A stretch of DNA of 39,303 nt from CAYQZD01 sp964421875 (GCA_964421875.1 CAYQZD010000026.1:1-39303), one strand, 5' to 3'; numbered from the stretch's first letter, positions 17,601 through 26,429 are shown. Notes: generated by a model not told the origin, from the letters alone. Translations and numbers: made by a program.

Positions 17601-18522
17601 CGATGCGGCGAAAATGGTGGAATACGAGTTTCACGGATTGGGTTCTACCGTTACCTATGAATTGCCCGGAAATACAATCTTCAGAGGCCCGGTATCCGCT
17701 TTGGAAGGCGCTTTCCAGGCGGACTTCATCATCCCCAAGGATATTACTTACGGCGGAGAGCTGGGGAGAATTAATTTTTATTTCTATGAGAATGAGCGGG
17801 GCGACGGTGTAGGCTTCATCGACAGTATCTATATTGGTTCCGGCGGCTATGAGTTGACAGATTCAGACCATCCCGCCGCCAGTATTTACTTTGGCGACCG
17901 TTCCTACAAGCCCGGCAACACGGTTTCAAGTTCGCCCCTTTTCATCGCGGATTTGACCGACACTTCCGGCATAAATCTCACCGGGGCTCCGGGTTTTGAA
18001 ATCAAGCTGGTGGTCGATGACAATCAGGAACACAACCTGACCGATTATTTTGAGTACGACATCGATTCCCATCGAGCCGGCGCTCTGATGAAAAACCTGG
18101 ATTATTTGGGTCCGGGCGCGCACCGGTTCAAACTCCGATTTTACGACAACTTCGATAATCCCGGGCAGGTCTCTTTCACGGTTGAAACCGCGGATTCCAC
18201 CACTTCGGGCGAGTTCCTTTACAGTCTGCTCAATTACCCTAATCCCTTTTCCGACCGCACCACCTTCACATTCTGGCTCTTGAAAGAAGCTGAGGTGAAG
18301 ATTGAAATATATACCGTGGGCGGCAGGAAGATCAAAACTCTTGGTCCCCGGTTTTGCGCCCCTTCTTTGGGAACACCGTTTTATGTTTACGACCAATTTC
18401 ATTGGAGGGGCCGGGACCTCAAAGGGGATAAGGTGGCAAACGGCGCCTATCTTTATAAAGTCAAAGCTGATTTTGGCGATAAAACCGTATCGAAAATCGG
18501 TCGAATAATTGTAATGCGCTAA
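14644..18522 (+). CDS. PorU-like C25 (gingipain-family) protease with T9SS sorting domain
   Basis: A secreted cysteine protease of 1292 residues, likely the T9SS sortase PorU, which cleaves C-terminal sorting domains at the cell surface. It has an N-terminal signal peptide (hydrophobic LFFAISIISTLASS). A beta-rich region of about 550 residues is followed by the C25 fold (about residues 590-940). The catalytic pair is visible: His813 in NYFGHGNETVW and Cys848 in IGATCTWGYFD. The C-terminus (from about residue 1195) is a sorting domain of the type NYPNPFSDRTTFTF...IYTVGGRKIKTL...GAYLYKVKA. GAGGAAA precedes the ATG. The PorV-like gene follows 107 bp downstream, which supports the sortase call over an ordinary gingipain-like effector. 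Confidence 0.85.
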   Translation: MVNGFKRLFFAISIISTLASSGLQASFPEPDIRILRSDQSGLTLEYSPLLKSTSPTRNETALIDLPHHGISNIPGEYPLPLRKHLVALPQGAAAVLNIESVRTKVFKNIKLEKVPLAGDDGAFQAEGFERARGKFVSVSEPFRFRRFWAVEVTLQPCKYNSDEQSLEMAETIRFSLDFKGGNPGGYTEPKSEWLEPMILNLPQARNWAYPPARRLQSGWPQGTLLEILVEEEGMYRIGFNEIQQLGLDPSDYPLSRIRLYNNGGRELPTELNYVPVDSLIENAILLRDLDGDDVFDPGDFIVFYGRGTLGWEEIYGGEFRHYINHYTYDNSYWLELSVSGPTGKRMEPFGVQDSPSVTVHTTKGRVYREDERVIYGSGSFPGSGLEWYGDLFAGGESRTYRHSFRNVASGYLKIRAKLLNVLGSCTFQVYFNNSLLPGTINTGGVQYIPEQDDITREGDNSLMIKNILSGSAYLDWYEIEYERRLQAENGSLFFESPLVSGIAYFDSLTGFTDSVYIFKINDYANVRFTRGIRFKDNLSTTVTQRYCAFDEGALMLPKSIAAYHRPRGDFEDLRSVNNRAQHLYITHGDFYDGIAELAELWENLEGISTARVDVAQIFDQFSWGLYDPVAIRLFLQQAVDNWAEPPASVTLVGDGDYDYFNRLSPKDKNWIPAFEEGLICYDDYYAFLHTVLRPEVALGRLTVNSTYELGAVTEKIISYASQPDYGPWRNRITLVADDEYKERGVVSSSEILHVRDTESLAQNHIPRFFSLKKIYLTEYPVVPGAGGRQKPNAAEDLIAAINSGCIIVNYFGHGNETVWAHEAVFLQERDLSRIDNGGKLPLFIGATCTWGYFDNPLKQSFPEELLAAPGRGAIACIGATRTTASVYNDPLVRGIFNNCFGNPYEPLPIGLSLMKAKLSAVGWSGEKYHLFGDPMVRLASPRNSGEITAMEPDSMFAFNLTQVSGRLFKDGAVWNDFNGIVYLEVFDAAKMVEYEFHGLGSTVTYELPGNTIFRGPVSALEGAFQADFIIPKDITYGGELGRINFYFYENERGDGVGFIDSIYIGSGGYELTDSDHPAASIYFGDRSYKPGNTVSSSPLFIADLTDTSGINLTGAPGFEIKLVVDDNQEHNLTDYFEYDIDSHRAGALMKNLDYLGPGAHRFKLRFYDNFDNPGQVSFTVETADSTTSGEFLYSLLNYPNPFSDRTTFTFWLLKEAEVKIEIYTVGGRKIKTLGPRFCAPSLGTPFYVYDQFHWRGRDLKGDKVANGAYLYKVKADFGDKTVSKIGRIIVMR

Positions 18523-18629
18523 AATTTTTATTATATTATAAGATTCAAAAAACTGAACGGCAATCGAAGCTGTTCATCACAATATTATCGATGTTATCCA
18601 CGCTTTAAGGTAGCTTCGGAGGATACTTA

Positions 18630-19694
18630 ATGACGCGTATTTTGAGCATATTATTGATTTGTGCGCTTTCCATTCTGCCGCTGTCGGCAAAAGCTGCAAG
18701 CGTATCGCAGGCAGGGGTGCTTTTCCTGAAAATCTCCCCCGGAGCCAGGCCTTCGGGAATGGGTGAAGCCTTCGTGGCTTTAGCGGACGACGCTACCGCC
18801 ACCTGGTGGAATCCCGCCGGCCTAGCTTTCCAGAATAAAGACGAACTGACATTGATGCACGCCAACTGGCTGCCCCAGTTCAACCTCTCCGATTTGTACT
18901 TCGACTATGTCAGCTATGTTCAGACGGTAGAGGATTGGGGAACTTTCGGTGGCAATCTCATCTTTATGAACTACGGTGAAATCGCCCGCACCAGTGAAAT
19001 CGGCACCGACTTGGGAACCTTCAACGCTTATGAGTTGGCAGCGACTGCCGCCTACGGTTCGAAAGTGAACGAGAATCTGGGACTGGGAATCTCCATCAAA
19101 TTTATCTACAGTCACTTAAGCCCTTTGGGCGCCGGTCAGGAAAAGGGATCCGGAATCGCCTCGGTGTTCGCCCTCGATATCGGTGTGCTCTACAAAATGA
19201 CCGCCATCCCCAAACTCCAGATAGGCGCCAATCTGTCCAATATGGGGCCGAAGGTGGCTTATATCGACCGGGCGCAAGCCGACCCCTTGCCCACTAACCT
19301 GAAATTCGGATTGGCTTACCGGCTGGTGGACCAGGAATACAACAAGGTTTACCTCACCGCCGATATCGATAAAGAGTTGGTTACCCGCTATTCCGACGGC
19401 GACACCGACCCCTTCTATGTGGCTATGTTCACCTCTTGGTACAACGACGGCGGCTTTATGTCCAAGGAGGAGATAGATGAGTTTATCTGGCACCTGGGGA
19501 TGGAATACTGGTACAGCGAATTGGTGGGATTAAGATTTGGTTATTGGGAAGATTCGCTGGGCAAGGTCAAGCCCTTCACCGCCGGTTTCAGCCTGCAGTA
19601 CGGAGCCTACCGCTTCGACTTCGGCTATATGACCGCCGGAGAAAATCACCCTGTCACCGACACTATGAGATTCTCCCTTACCGTAGGATTATAA
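18630..19694 (+). CDS. PorV/PorQ-family outer-membrane barrel protein
   Basis: A 354-residue protein with a signal peptide cut probably after LPLSAKA. The mature N-terminus, with GVLFLKISPGARPSGMGEAFVALADDATATWWNPAG split over about 35 residues, is the family hallmark (UPF0164/PorV type, FadL-like barrel). PorV shuttles T9SS cargo to the PorU attachment complex in studied Bacteroidetes. The strand pattern and the final aromatic-rich beta strand (MRFSLTVGL) fit an outer-membrane barrel. GGAGG lies 9 bp before the ATG. PorQ is an alternative identity, but the adjacency to a PorU-like gene favours PorV. Confidence 0.85.
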   Translation: MTRILSILLICALSILPLSAKAASVSQAGVLFLKISPGARPSGMGEAFVALADDATATWWNPAGLAFQNKDELTLMHANWLPQFNLSDLYFDYVSYVQTVEDWGTFGGNLIFMNYGEIARTSEIGTDLGTFNAYELAATAAYGSKVNENLGLGISIKFIYSHLSPLGAGQEKGSGIASVFALDIGVLYKMTAIPKLQIGANLSNMGPKVAYIDRAQADPLPTNLKFGLAYRLVDQEYNKVYLTADIDKELVTRYSDGDTDPFYVAMFTSWYNDGGFMSKEEIDEFIWHLGMEYWYSELVGLRFGYWEDSLGKVKPFTAGFSLQYGAYRFDFGYMTAGENHPVTDTMRFSLTVGL

Positions 19695-19704
19695 TTAGAA
19701 GAGA

Positions 19705-22700
19705 ATGACGACACTCAGATTTTCAATGTTAAAATGGGGGAGAAGCGCGGCGGGAATCGCCGCCATTCTTGTCATCTCCACCGCGCCGCTATGCGCGCAA
19801 GCGGTTGAGGGTAAAGCGTGGAAGGCGCTTACTCCGCGCGTATCCTCTGCGCCCGCAGCCTCGGAAGTTATCTCCGGGACTGTGAAAATCCTCGCTGTCA
19901 GAGTCGAATTTCAGCCCGACACGATGGCAACCACAACCGGCGATGGCTCATTTGGCTCCGGTATCCCCGATACCGCGCGCATCGATCCCTTGCCCCATAA
20001 CCGGCGTTATTTTCAAGACCAGCTTTTATTCCTCAAGAATTTTTACGAAGACATTTCCGAAGGAGGATTACAGCTCGAAATTACCGATACGGTTTACCCC
20101 CTCGAACCCGATTCCGCATACCGCCTTCCCTATCCGATGTGGCATTATAACTACAACAATGACGACTACCTTGATTTAGGACTGGCGAGGCTTTACCGCG
20201 ACGCCTGGTTCGCGGCCGCTGAAGACACTAATATTCATTTCGAAGATTTCGACCCTGAGAAGGACTGCTTCATCATATTCCACGCCGGTGTAGGTAAAGA
20301 TTTCGCCTTCGATTTCGACCCCACACCCTTCGACATCCCCTCGGCTTATTTGGAGCTCGCCGACCTGGACACCCTCCCGGAATTCATTCCCGGACAAGGC
20401 TTACCGGTCAGGGACGGCGCTTATCATCTTCAGCGCGGGTTGATTCTGCCCGAAACCGAGAACCAGGAAGGCTATGAGCTGGGAATGCACGGACATATGG
20501 CTATCCTCTTCGGCCACCACATCGGCCTCCCCAATCTTTACGACACCGAGACCGGAACTTCAGTCCTTGGCTGGTTCGGTTTGATGGACCAGGGATCGGG
20601 CAAGGTGGACGGACTTATCCCAGCGCCCCCTTCAGCCTGGACCAAGGTTTTCGCCGGGTGGATCGAGCCGGTGGAGATTACTCAATATCCCGACAACATC
20701 CAAGCCCCGGTGGGGGCGGTGTTCAAGATTCCCCTCACCGACCGGGAATATTTCCTGGTCGAAAACATAGATTCTTATGTGCGGGAAGGAGTTTCCTGGG
20801 ACAGCCTGCAGTATTCATATTACAAAACTTATAATGATTACCCTGTCACCCTCGACCTGCTCCTCGACAGCGTGGCGCAGTATTTGAATATTGACATCGA
20901 TCCGGTGTCTGGGGTGCTCACCGATTGCGGTAATTGGGGTATCGGCCGCCCCGCCAGCGGCTTGATGATCTGGCATATCGACGAAACCGTTATGGCGGAG
21001 GAAGACGGCTGGTGGCGTATCAATACCGACTCCGACCGCCGCGGCGTGCGCCTGATGGAAGCCGACGGCGCCTACGACATCGGTATGGATTACGGACTTT
21101 TCAGCGCGGGGCGGGGCACCGAACTGGGCAGCCCCTACGACGCTTTCTATCAGGGCAACCCCCAACACCTCGACGCCAATCCCGGAAGCTGGTCTGTGAA
21201 GTTCAGCGATAATACCTTTCCCAGCGCCAAATCCAACATCGGCGGCTTCAGCCACCTGCTTCTGAAGGATTTTTCGCCGATTGCCGACACGATGAGTTTC
21301 ACCGTATCCCACGATATTATGCTGCCGGGCTTCCCCAAACCGAATATGTTCCTTTCGTTCACCGCCGACATCGACGGGGACGGGTATGACGAACTGTTCG
21401 CCGCGGCTGGCGACACTATATACGGCTGGCGGGGGGACGGTTCGGCGGTTCCCGTGATGTCTGGGGGGCAGATTCAGCCTTACTTCACTGCTATCGATGC
21501 CAATAGGTCTATCATCGAAGCGGCGGCAGCGGATTTCGATGATGACGGTCGGGAGGAATTAGCGATTTTGGACACCATTTTGGAGGACTCCACCACCCAT
21601 CGACTGGTAATCATCGATTATCTGCCGGAAGACTCTACGGTGCAAATCATCCGGGACGCTAATTCGATTGTGTTGAGCGAATGGGGTTTTCCGCCGGAGT
21701 TTTTTATCGGCGCTGACAGCTTGGTCTATTCCGGCACCATCGATTCCGTATTCTGCTGGAGCGTCAACGATTGCCAGCCGCATTTGCGCTGGCGGAAGGG
21801 CATTCAGGCGCCTTCAGCCTGCCTGATGCCGGACGGCAGTATCGTTGCCTCGAATGACCTGGACGATACTATATATCGTATCTCGCCCTCAAGCAACATC
21901 ATCTGGTCATTGGATAGTCCCTTTCCTAGGCCGCCTTCAGTAGCTCCTCCGGTGACCGCCGGTCCAGTCGCCGCCGATATAGACCGGGACGGTGAAATGG
22001 AAATCATAATCGTTTACCAAGAAGCGCGCGACCCCAATGTGATTGGAGCGTCCGCTTCCGTATCGCTGCTGATTGTGAACTCAAACGGGACAGTGGAGGC
22101 CGGCTATCCCGTTCTGTTGTCCGATGACACCATCTTTGGGAGCTTGGGCGGACTTTCCCTGGCGGATATCGACGATGACGGCTGGCTGGAAATCATCTTC
22201 CCCGTCAGCGGACAAGGGGTATGGGCTTTTGAGCGGAACGGTGTTATAAACGACTTTTTCCCCTATCCTGACGCCGGGGCGGAAGGGAGTGTGTTAGTAG
22301 GGGAAGACGCCGCCGGTCGCGCCAAAATGTTCTATATCTCCCGGAACCTTTTCGGGAATGTTGATGAATACAGCCTGAGAGCGATTGACTATCGCGGCAA
22401 CCGTGAACCGGGTTTCCCTATAGGAATAGACCGGACATATCAGCCTTTCAGGTTAGGCAAAGTTGGCGATGGCTCCACTATTCTTACATATTGCGCGATG
22501 CCGCAAGACGGTCCCCGTCAGGTGTTCGCCTATCGACTCGATCCCGCCGAGATTCTCTGGGGTTCGCCCTGCGGCGATAAAGCCAACACCGCGCTGCTCG
22601 ACACCCTCTATATGCCTCTGACATCGGGAGGGGGATTAATGCCTGAAGGCAAGGTTTACAACTGGCCCAATCCCAATGAACCGGGCGAAAATGTGACCCA

Positions 22701-22923
22701 TATCCGTTATTTCCTGAACGATAACGCCAGCGTGAACATCAGAATCTACGATATGGCGGGCGACCAGGTGGACGAACTCACCGATTCCGGCTCCGCCAAC
22801 GCCTGGAACGAAACCGACTGGAACATCAGGAATATATCTTCCGGAGTTTACCTGGCGCGCGTGGAAGCTAAAGGCGCCGGACAAACCACCGTCCGGTTTA
22901 TTAAGATTGCTGTGATAAAATAA
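19705..22923 (+). CDS. M6-like secreted protein with degenerate zinc site, FG-GAP repeats and T9SS sorting domain
   Basis: A 1072-residue exported protein with a signal peptide (about residues 1-33). Residues about 50-540 follow the immune-inhibitor-A (M6) metalloprotease fold. At the site where the family has HExxHxxGLPDLYD, this protein reads ILFGHHIGLPNLYD (residues 267-280), so the first His, the catalytic Glu and the third ligand Asp are all changed. It is therefore likely not a zinc protease. Four Asp-rich FG-GAP/VCBS-like blades follow (DIDGDGYDEL, DFDDDGREEL, DIDRDGEMEI, DIDDDGWLEI), probably calcium-binding. The C-terminus is a sorting domain (NWPNPNEPGENVTHIRY ... SSGVYLARVEA). It starts 11 bp after the PorV-like gene and likely shares its transcript. 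Confidence 0.85.
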   Translation: MTTLRFSMLKWGRSAAGIAAILVISTAPLCAQAVEGKAWKALTPRVSSAPAASEVISGTVKILAVRVEFQPDTMATTTGDGSFGSGIPDTARIDPLPHNRRYFQDQLLFLKNFYEDISEGGLQLEITDTVYPLEPDSAYRLPYPMWHYNYNNDDYLDLGLARLYRDAWFAAAEDTNIHFEDFDPEKDCFIIFHAGVGKDFAFDFDPTPFDIPSAYLELADLDTLPEFIPGQGLPVRDGAYHLQRGLILPETENQEGYELGMHGHMAILFGHHIGLPNLYDTETGTSVLGWFGLMDQGSGKVDGLIPAPPSAWTKVFAGWIEPVEITQYPDNIQAPVGAVFKIPLTDREYFLVENIDSYVREGVSWDSLQYSYYKTYNDYPVTLDLLLDSVAQYLNIDIDPVSGVLTDCGNWGIGRPASGLMIWHIDETVMAEEDGWWRINTDSDRRGVRLMEADGAYDIGMDYGLFSAGRGTELGSPYDAFYQGNPQHLDANPGSWSVKFSDNTFPSAKSNIGGFSHLLLKDFSPIADTMSFTVSHDIMLPGFPKPNMFLSFTADIDGDGYDELFAAAGDTIYGWRGDGSAVPVMSGGQIQPYFTAIDANRSIIEAAAADFDDDGREELAILDTILEDSTTHRLVIIDYLPEDSTVQIIRDANSIVLSEWGFPPEFFIGADSLVYSGTIDSVFCWSVNDCQPHLRWRKGIQAPSACLMPDGSIVASNDLDDTIYRISPSSNIIWSLDSPFPRPPSVAPPVTAGPVAADIDRDGEMEIIIVYQEARDPNVIGASASVSLLIVNSNGTVEAGYPVLLSDDTIFGSLGGLSLADIDDDGWLEIIFPVSGQGVWAFERNGVINDFFPYPDAGAEGSVLVGEDAAGRAKMFYISRNLFGNVDEYSLRAIDYRGNREPGFPIGIDRTYQPFRLGKVGDGSTILTYCAMPQDGPRQVFAYRLDPAEILWGSPCGDKANTALLDTLYMPLTSGGGLMPEGKVYNWPNPNEPGENVTHIRYFLNDNASVNIRIYDMAGDQVDELTDSGSANAWNETDWNIRNISSGVYLARVEAKGAGQTTVRFIKIAVIK

Positions 22924-22977
22924 AACTTGTCCACTTAGTTCAGCAATGCTAACGGATAGTGTATATTAATAGTCCCT

Positions 22978-23055
22978 TCGTGTCGCAGAGTCCCCGCACT
23001 CTGCGACCGGGAAATGGGAAGTGATGCTGCAGACTGCGGAGAGTATGCAAAACAT
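22978..23055. repeat. Paired-hairpin element, copy 1
   Basis: Hairpin 1 is GTCGCAGAGT (22982-22991), loop CCCCGC, and ACTCTGCGAC (22998-23007), a perfect 10-bp stem. Hairpin 2 is TGCTGCAGACT (23025-23035), loop GCGGAG, with a decayed 3' arm AGTATGCA. Loop 2 is one base away from the reverse complement of loop 1. It lies in the 22924-23184 gap, which has no gene. Two octamers (ACTTGTC and ACTTAGT) follow the preceding stop codon at about 22928. Confidence 0.85.
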
Positions 23056-23138
23056 AAGCGGGTGTGACCTGACTGAACTACGAATGATTTATATTATACC
23101 TAATACAATATAAGCGAAGAATCAAATAATTTCTTAGC

Positions 23139-23173
23139 GACTTGTCCACTTGCGCACTTACACACCTGCACAC
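23139..23173. repeat. Tandem octamer array B (ACTTGYN plus linker c)
   Basis: Units ACTTGTC, ACTTGCG, ACTTACA and ACCTGCA are each followed by the linker base c. The array ends 11 bp before the ATG of the next gene, where a ribosome binding site would be expected; no clear GGAGG is seen there. Confidence 0.85.
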
Positions 23174-23184
23174 AAATATAATCG

Positions 23185-26100
23185 ATGTCCCACAAATTGT
23201 ATAAATACATAATATTGCTTTTTACGGCAATTACGGTTCCCCTGACCGTTTTCGCTTTTCCCGGCGAATACCCGCTGCCCAACCTCAAATGGTACTCCAT
23301 CGAAAGCGACCATTTCATCGCCCACTACCACGAGGGGGCGGAACGAACCGCCTTAGCTTTGATAAAAATCGCCGAGGATGTCTATCAGCCGATAACCACT
23401 CTCTACGATTATGAGCCGGACGGGAAAATCCATATCATCGTCAAGGACACCGACGATTATTCCAACGGCGGCGCCTACTATTACGATAACAAAATTCTCA
23501 TCTGGGCGACCGCTTTAGACTGGGACCTTAGGGGAACTCATAACTGGCTGCGGAATGTCTTTACCCACGAGTTTTCCCATATGATTCAGCTCGGGGCTTC
23601 CCGGAAACTTCCCCGCAACCTCCCCGCCTTTTACCTGCAGTGGATGAATTATGAGGAGGAGAAGCGCCCCGATGTGCTTTACGGTTTTCCCAACGTTCTG
23701 GTGTCATATCCTATCGCAATGACAGTGATTCCCCCCTGGTTCGCCGAAGGCGTCGCCCAATGCCAAGCCCCCGGCTTCGGCTACGACCACTGGGACAGCC
23801 ACCGCGATATGATTCTCCGCACCAGGACCTTGACCGGAACCCTCCTCACCCTGGACGAGATGGGAGCTTACGGTAAGAACACCATCGGCAGTGAGTCGGT
23901 CTATAACCAAGGCTTTTCCCTGGTGGATTACATCTCGCGCCAATACGGCTGCCAAGCCCTTGCCGGGATTTCCCACGAGATGAAGCGTCTAACCAATTAC
24001 TCCTTCGACCGCGCTATAGAGAGGACTATCGGAATATCGGGCACGGAACTCTACATCGCCTGGAAAGATTCGCTGAAACGGTTCTATGAATCGGCGACTG
24101 CCGACATCAGGGAACATCAGGTTACCGGCGAAAGGGTGGAAACCGAAGCGTACGGCAATTTCTATCCCGTTTTCTTAAATGAAGACGAAGTTATCTACAT
24201 CTCCAATCAGGGGATGGATTATATGTCTTTCACCAGCCTCTACAAAACGAATCTTAAGACCGGCGAAACCGAATTGCTGCAAGCGGGCGTCACCTCCCGC
24301 CCCGCGCTTTCTTCGGACCGGGAGTGGATAGCCTATTCCCGAAAAAAGGGGCTGGTCAAACGCCGCTATCTGAACGACCTTTTTATATACAACCTTGAAC
24401 GGAACAAGGAATACCGCCTGACCACCGGTGCTCGCGCTTATTCCCCGGCGTTTTCGCCTGACGGGAAACGCCTCGCCTTCGTCCTGAACCGCGGAGGTAC
24501 GAAGAACCTCGCTGCCGCCGATTTGCCGGACCTCGACGGCGATAAAATCGCGGAAATCGCCGCTTGGAAAGTCTTGACAAATTTCAATGGCGGGGAACAA
24601 ATCTACAATCCGCTCTTTACTCCTGACGGCAAATCGGTTATCTTCACCTATTCCTTGAGCGGTCCCCGCGACATCGGCGAAATCGACATAGAAAGCGGGG
24701 AAATCGTCTGGCTGTGCAACAGCCCGGTGGATGAAAGAAATCCGGCGTTCTCCCCTGACGGCTCGAAACTGCTCTATTCCTGCGATGAGACCGGAGTTTT
24801 CAACCTCTACGCCTATGATTTCACTTCCGGGGAAACTTCATTGCTGACAAATGTACTGGGCGGCGCCTTTATGGGGAGTTATTCCCCCGAAGGGAAGATG
24901 ATTTACTCCGGTTACGCAGATAACGGTTTCAGTATCTTCACCCTCGACCATCCTTCTCCGTTGAATCCGGCGCAAGCCCGCTATTTACCGGATTACGCCG
25001 GAACTATTCCCGAACAAGATTATGACGATAGCAGTCTCCCGGAGTACAAATCTACCCGCTACAAAGCCAACTTCGGCAAGCTGTTCTGGCTTCCCAGGCT
25101 GGCGGTCGATTTGAATTCCTTCAAGCCGGGCGTATATGTGTATAACACCGACTTCCTGAATTGGTTTTCGCTTTTCGGCGGTTTCGCTTTCAACGGTTTG
25201 ACCGAGGAGCCTCGGGTGTTCCAGAGCTTATCTCGCTTCAATCCTCAATACCTCGGCGATTATGACCTCTTCATCCTGGTCGAATATCACAACATATTTC
25301 CCACAATTTTCATCGAAGGTTACCACCTTCTGCGCCGCAGCCACCAGGAATTCGACGACGAGTTTAAAATCGTGGGTGAAACCCCCGGCGGACTTCCCAT
25401 ATACGACTCCTACGCTATCGACTACCGCTTCAGCCTCAATGAAGCCGACGCGGGTTTGCGCCTGCGGCTCAACGACGCTAACCTTTTCGAACTGCGCGGT
25501 ATTGCTTCATCTTATGCAGCCAAACTTCGTTTCGATGACGGCGGCAACTTCGCTTATACTTATTTCAAGGGAAACAGCGTCGCGCTGAAATGGGAGGGCG
25601 ATTTCAGGATTCCGGAAATCGATATGGACATCAATCCCAGTTCCGGGATGCGCTTAGTGGCGGAGATCGCGCGGGAACACAACGACTTCATCGACAGTTT
25701 TAAAGTTGACGCCGGTATGATTGACGAAGTATATACCCCCTACAATTACAATCGTCTCCGTTTTATGGGAGAGAAATACTGGTGTTCCCCGCTGGCGCCG
25801 GGGCACGCAGTCAATCTGGGGATAAACGCGGAATTCATCGACCGTAACGATGTGGACGATTTCTTCTACCTTTACGCCGGAGGTATGCCTGGGATGAAGG
25901 GCTATTCCTTCTACTCCCTCGGCGGTACCAGAAAATTTATCGGAACCCTGACCTATCGTTTCCCCCTTTTCAGTAAAATCAACCGCCGCCTGCTCCAGGC
26001 TTATTTCCACGATGTTTACTTAGGGATGTTCTTCGACTACGGAAACGCCTGGGTGGGCGATCCCGATTTCTCCGACTGGAAGAAGGATTTGGGGATCAGT

Positions 26101-26292
26101 CTGCGCGCCAAGATAACCTCGTTTTTCGCCTACCCCACCGCAGTATCGCTGGAAGCAGCCTATGGGATGGATGAGTTTGAGGTGAGTCAGGGGGAATTCC
26201 AGGGCGTTTACGGGAAGGAATGGCGCTACTATCTCACGGTGCTCTTCAGCTTCGACCTCTTTATGGGCGGGGGGCAGAGAAGGATTAATTGA
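23185..26292 (+). CDS. Outer-membrane fusion: gluzincin-type metalloprotease, beta-propeller, C-terminal beta-barrel
   Basis: A 1035-residue exported protein with a signal peptide (residues about 1-24, hydrophobic IILLFTAITVPLTVFA). The first ~270 residues form a peptidase-MA-like domain with zinc motif HEFSH (128-132) and a downstream WFAEG glutamate (about residue 188), so the catalytic residues are intact. Residues about 290-590 contain TolB/WD40-like blades with the pattern PAFSPDGKRLAF, PLFTPDGKSVIF, PAFSPDGSKLLY and GSYSPEGKMIY. The last ~400 residues resemble an Omp85/surface-antigen barrel (GMKGYSFYSLGGTRKFIGTLTYRFPL ... FFDYGNAW), split here from a longer match. The protein is probably anchored by its own barrel. 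Substrate unknown. No clear ribosome binding site is visible. Confidence 0.8.
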   Translation: MSHKLYKYIILLFTAITVPLTVFAFPGEYPLPNLKWYSIESDHFIAHYHEGAERTALALIKIAEDVYQPITTLYDYEPDGKIHIIVKDTDDYSNGGAYYYDNKILIWATALDWDLRGTHNWLRNVFTHEFSHMIQLGASRKLPRNLPAFYLQWMNYEEEKRPDVLYGFPNVLVSYPIAMTVIPPWFAEGVAQCQAPGFGYDHWDSHRDMILRTRTLTGTLLTLDEMGAYGKNTIGSESVYNQGFSLVDYISRQYGCQALAGISHEMKRLTNYSFDRAIERTIGISGTELYIAWKDSLKRFYESATADIREHQVTGERVETEAYGNFYPVFLNEDEVIYISNQGMDYMSFTSLYKTNLKTGETELLQAGVTSRPALSSDREWIAYSRKKGLVKRRYLNDLFIYNLERNKEYRLTTGARAYSPAFSPDGKRLAFVLNRGGTKNLAAADLPDLDGDKIAEIAAWKVLTNFNGGEQIYNPLFTPDGKSVIFTYSLSGPRDIGEIDIESGEIVWLCNSPVDERNPAFSPDGSKLLYSCDETGVFNLYAYDFTSGETSLLTNVLGGAFMGSYSPEGKMIYSGYADNGFSIFTLDHPSPLNPAQARYLPDYAGTIPEQDYDDSSLPEYKSTRYKANFGKLFWLPRLAVDLNSFKPGVYVYNTDFLNWFSLFGGFAFNGLTEEPRVFQSLSRFNPQYLGDYDLFILVEYHNIFPTIFIEGYHLLRRSHQEFDDEFKIVGETPGGLPIYDSYAIDYRFSLNEADAGLRLRLNDANLFELRGIASSYAAKLRFDDGGNFAYTYFKGNSVALKWEGDFRIPEIDMDINPSSGMRLVAEIAREHNDFIDSFKVDAGMIDEVYTPYNYNRLRFMGEKYWCSPLAPGHAVNLGINAEFIDRNDVDDFFYLYAGGMPGMKGYSFYSLGGTRKFIGTLTYRFPLFSKINRRLLQAYFHDVYLGMFFDYGNAWVGDPDFSDWKKDLGISLRAKITSFFAYPTAVSLEAAYGMDEFEVSQGEFQGVYGKEWRYYLTVLFSFDLFMGGGQRRIN

Positions 26293-26353
26293 CGTCAAAA
26301 TTGACCGCGGGAAGTTTTCTGAAGGGTTATGAATCATTCCATTGTGGTATGCA

Positions 26354-26375
26354 TTCCCACGCTGGAGCGTGGGAA
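26354..26375. repeat. Dispersed palindrome TTCCCACGCT-GG-AGCGTGGGAA
   Basis: A perfect 10-bp inverted repeat with a 2-base loop, flanked by gca and cgag. Palindromes of this sequence are scattered through many unrelated bacterial genomes and resemble REP elements. It lies between the protease/barrel gene and octamer array C. Confidence 0.8.
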
Positions 26376-26391
26376 CGAGAAAAATTCTTTA

Positions 26392-26429
26392 GACTTGTTG
26401 ACTTGCGGACCTGCAGACTTGTCGACCTA
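26392..26429. repeat. Tandem octamer array C (ACTTGYN plus linker g)
   Basis: Units ACTTGTT, ACTTGCG, ACCTGCA, ACTTGTC and partial ACCTA, each preceded by the linker base g. It lies about 80 bp before the likely start of the first DUF5683 gene. Confidence 0.85.

Noticed and set aside
22982..23007. The GTCGCAGAGT hairpin as an intrinsic terminator of the M6-like gene
   Set aside because: No T run follows, and the same hairpin recurs at other loci as part of a repeat family.
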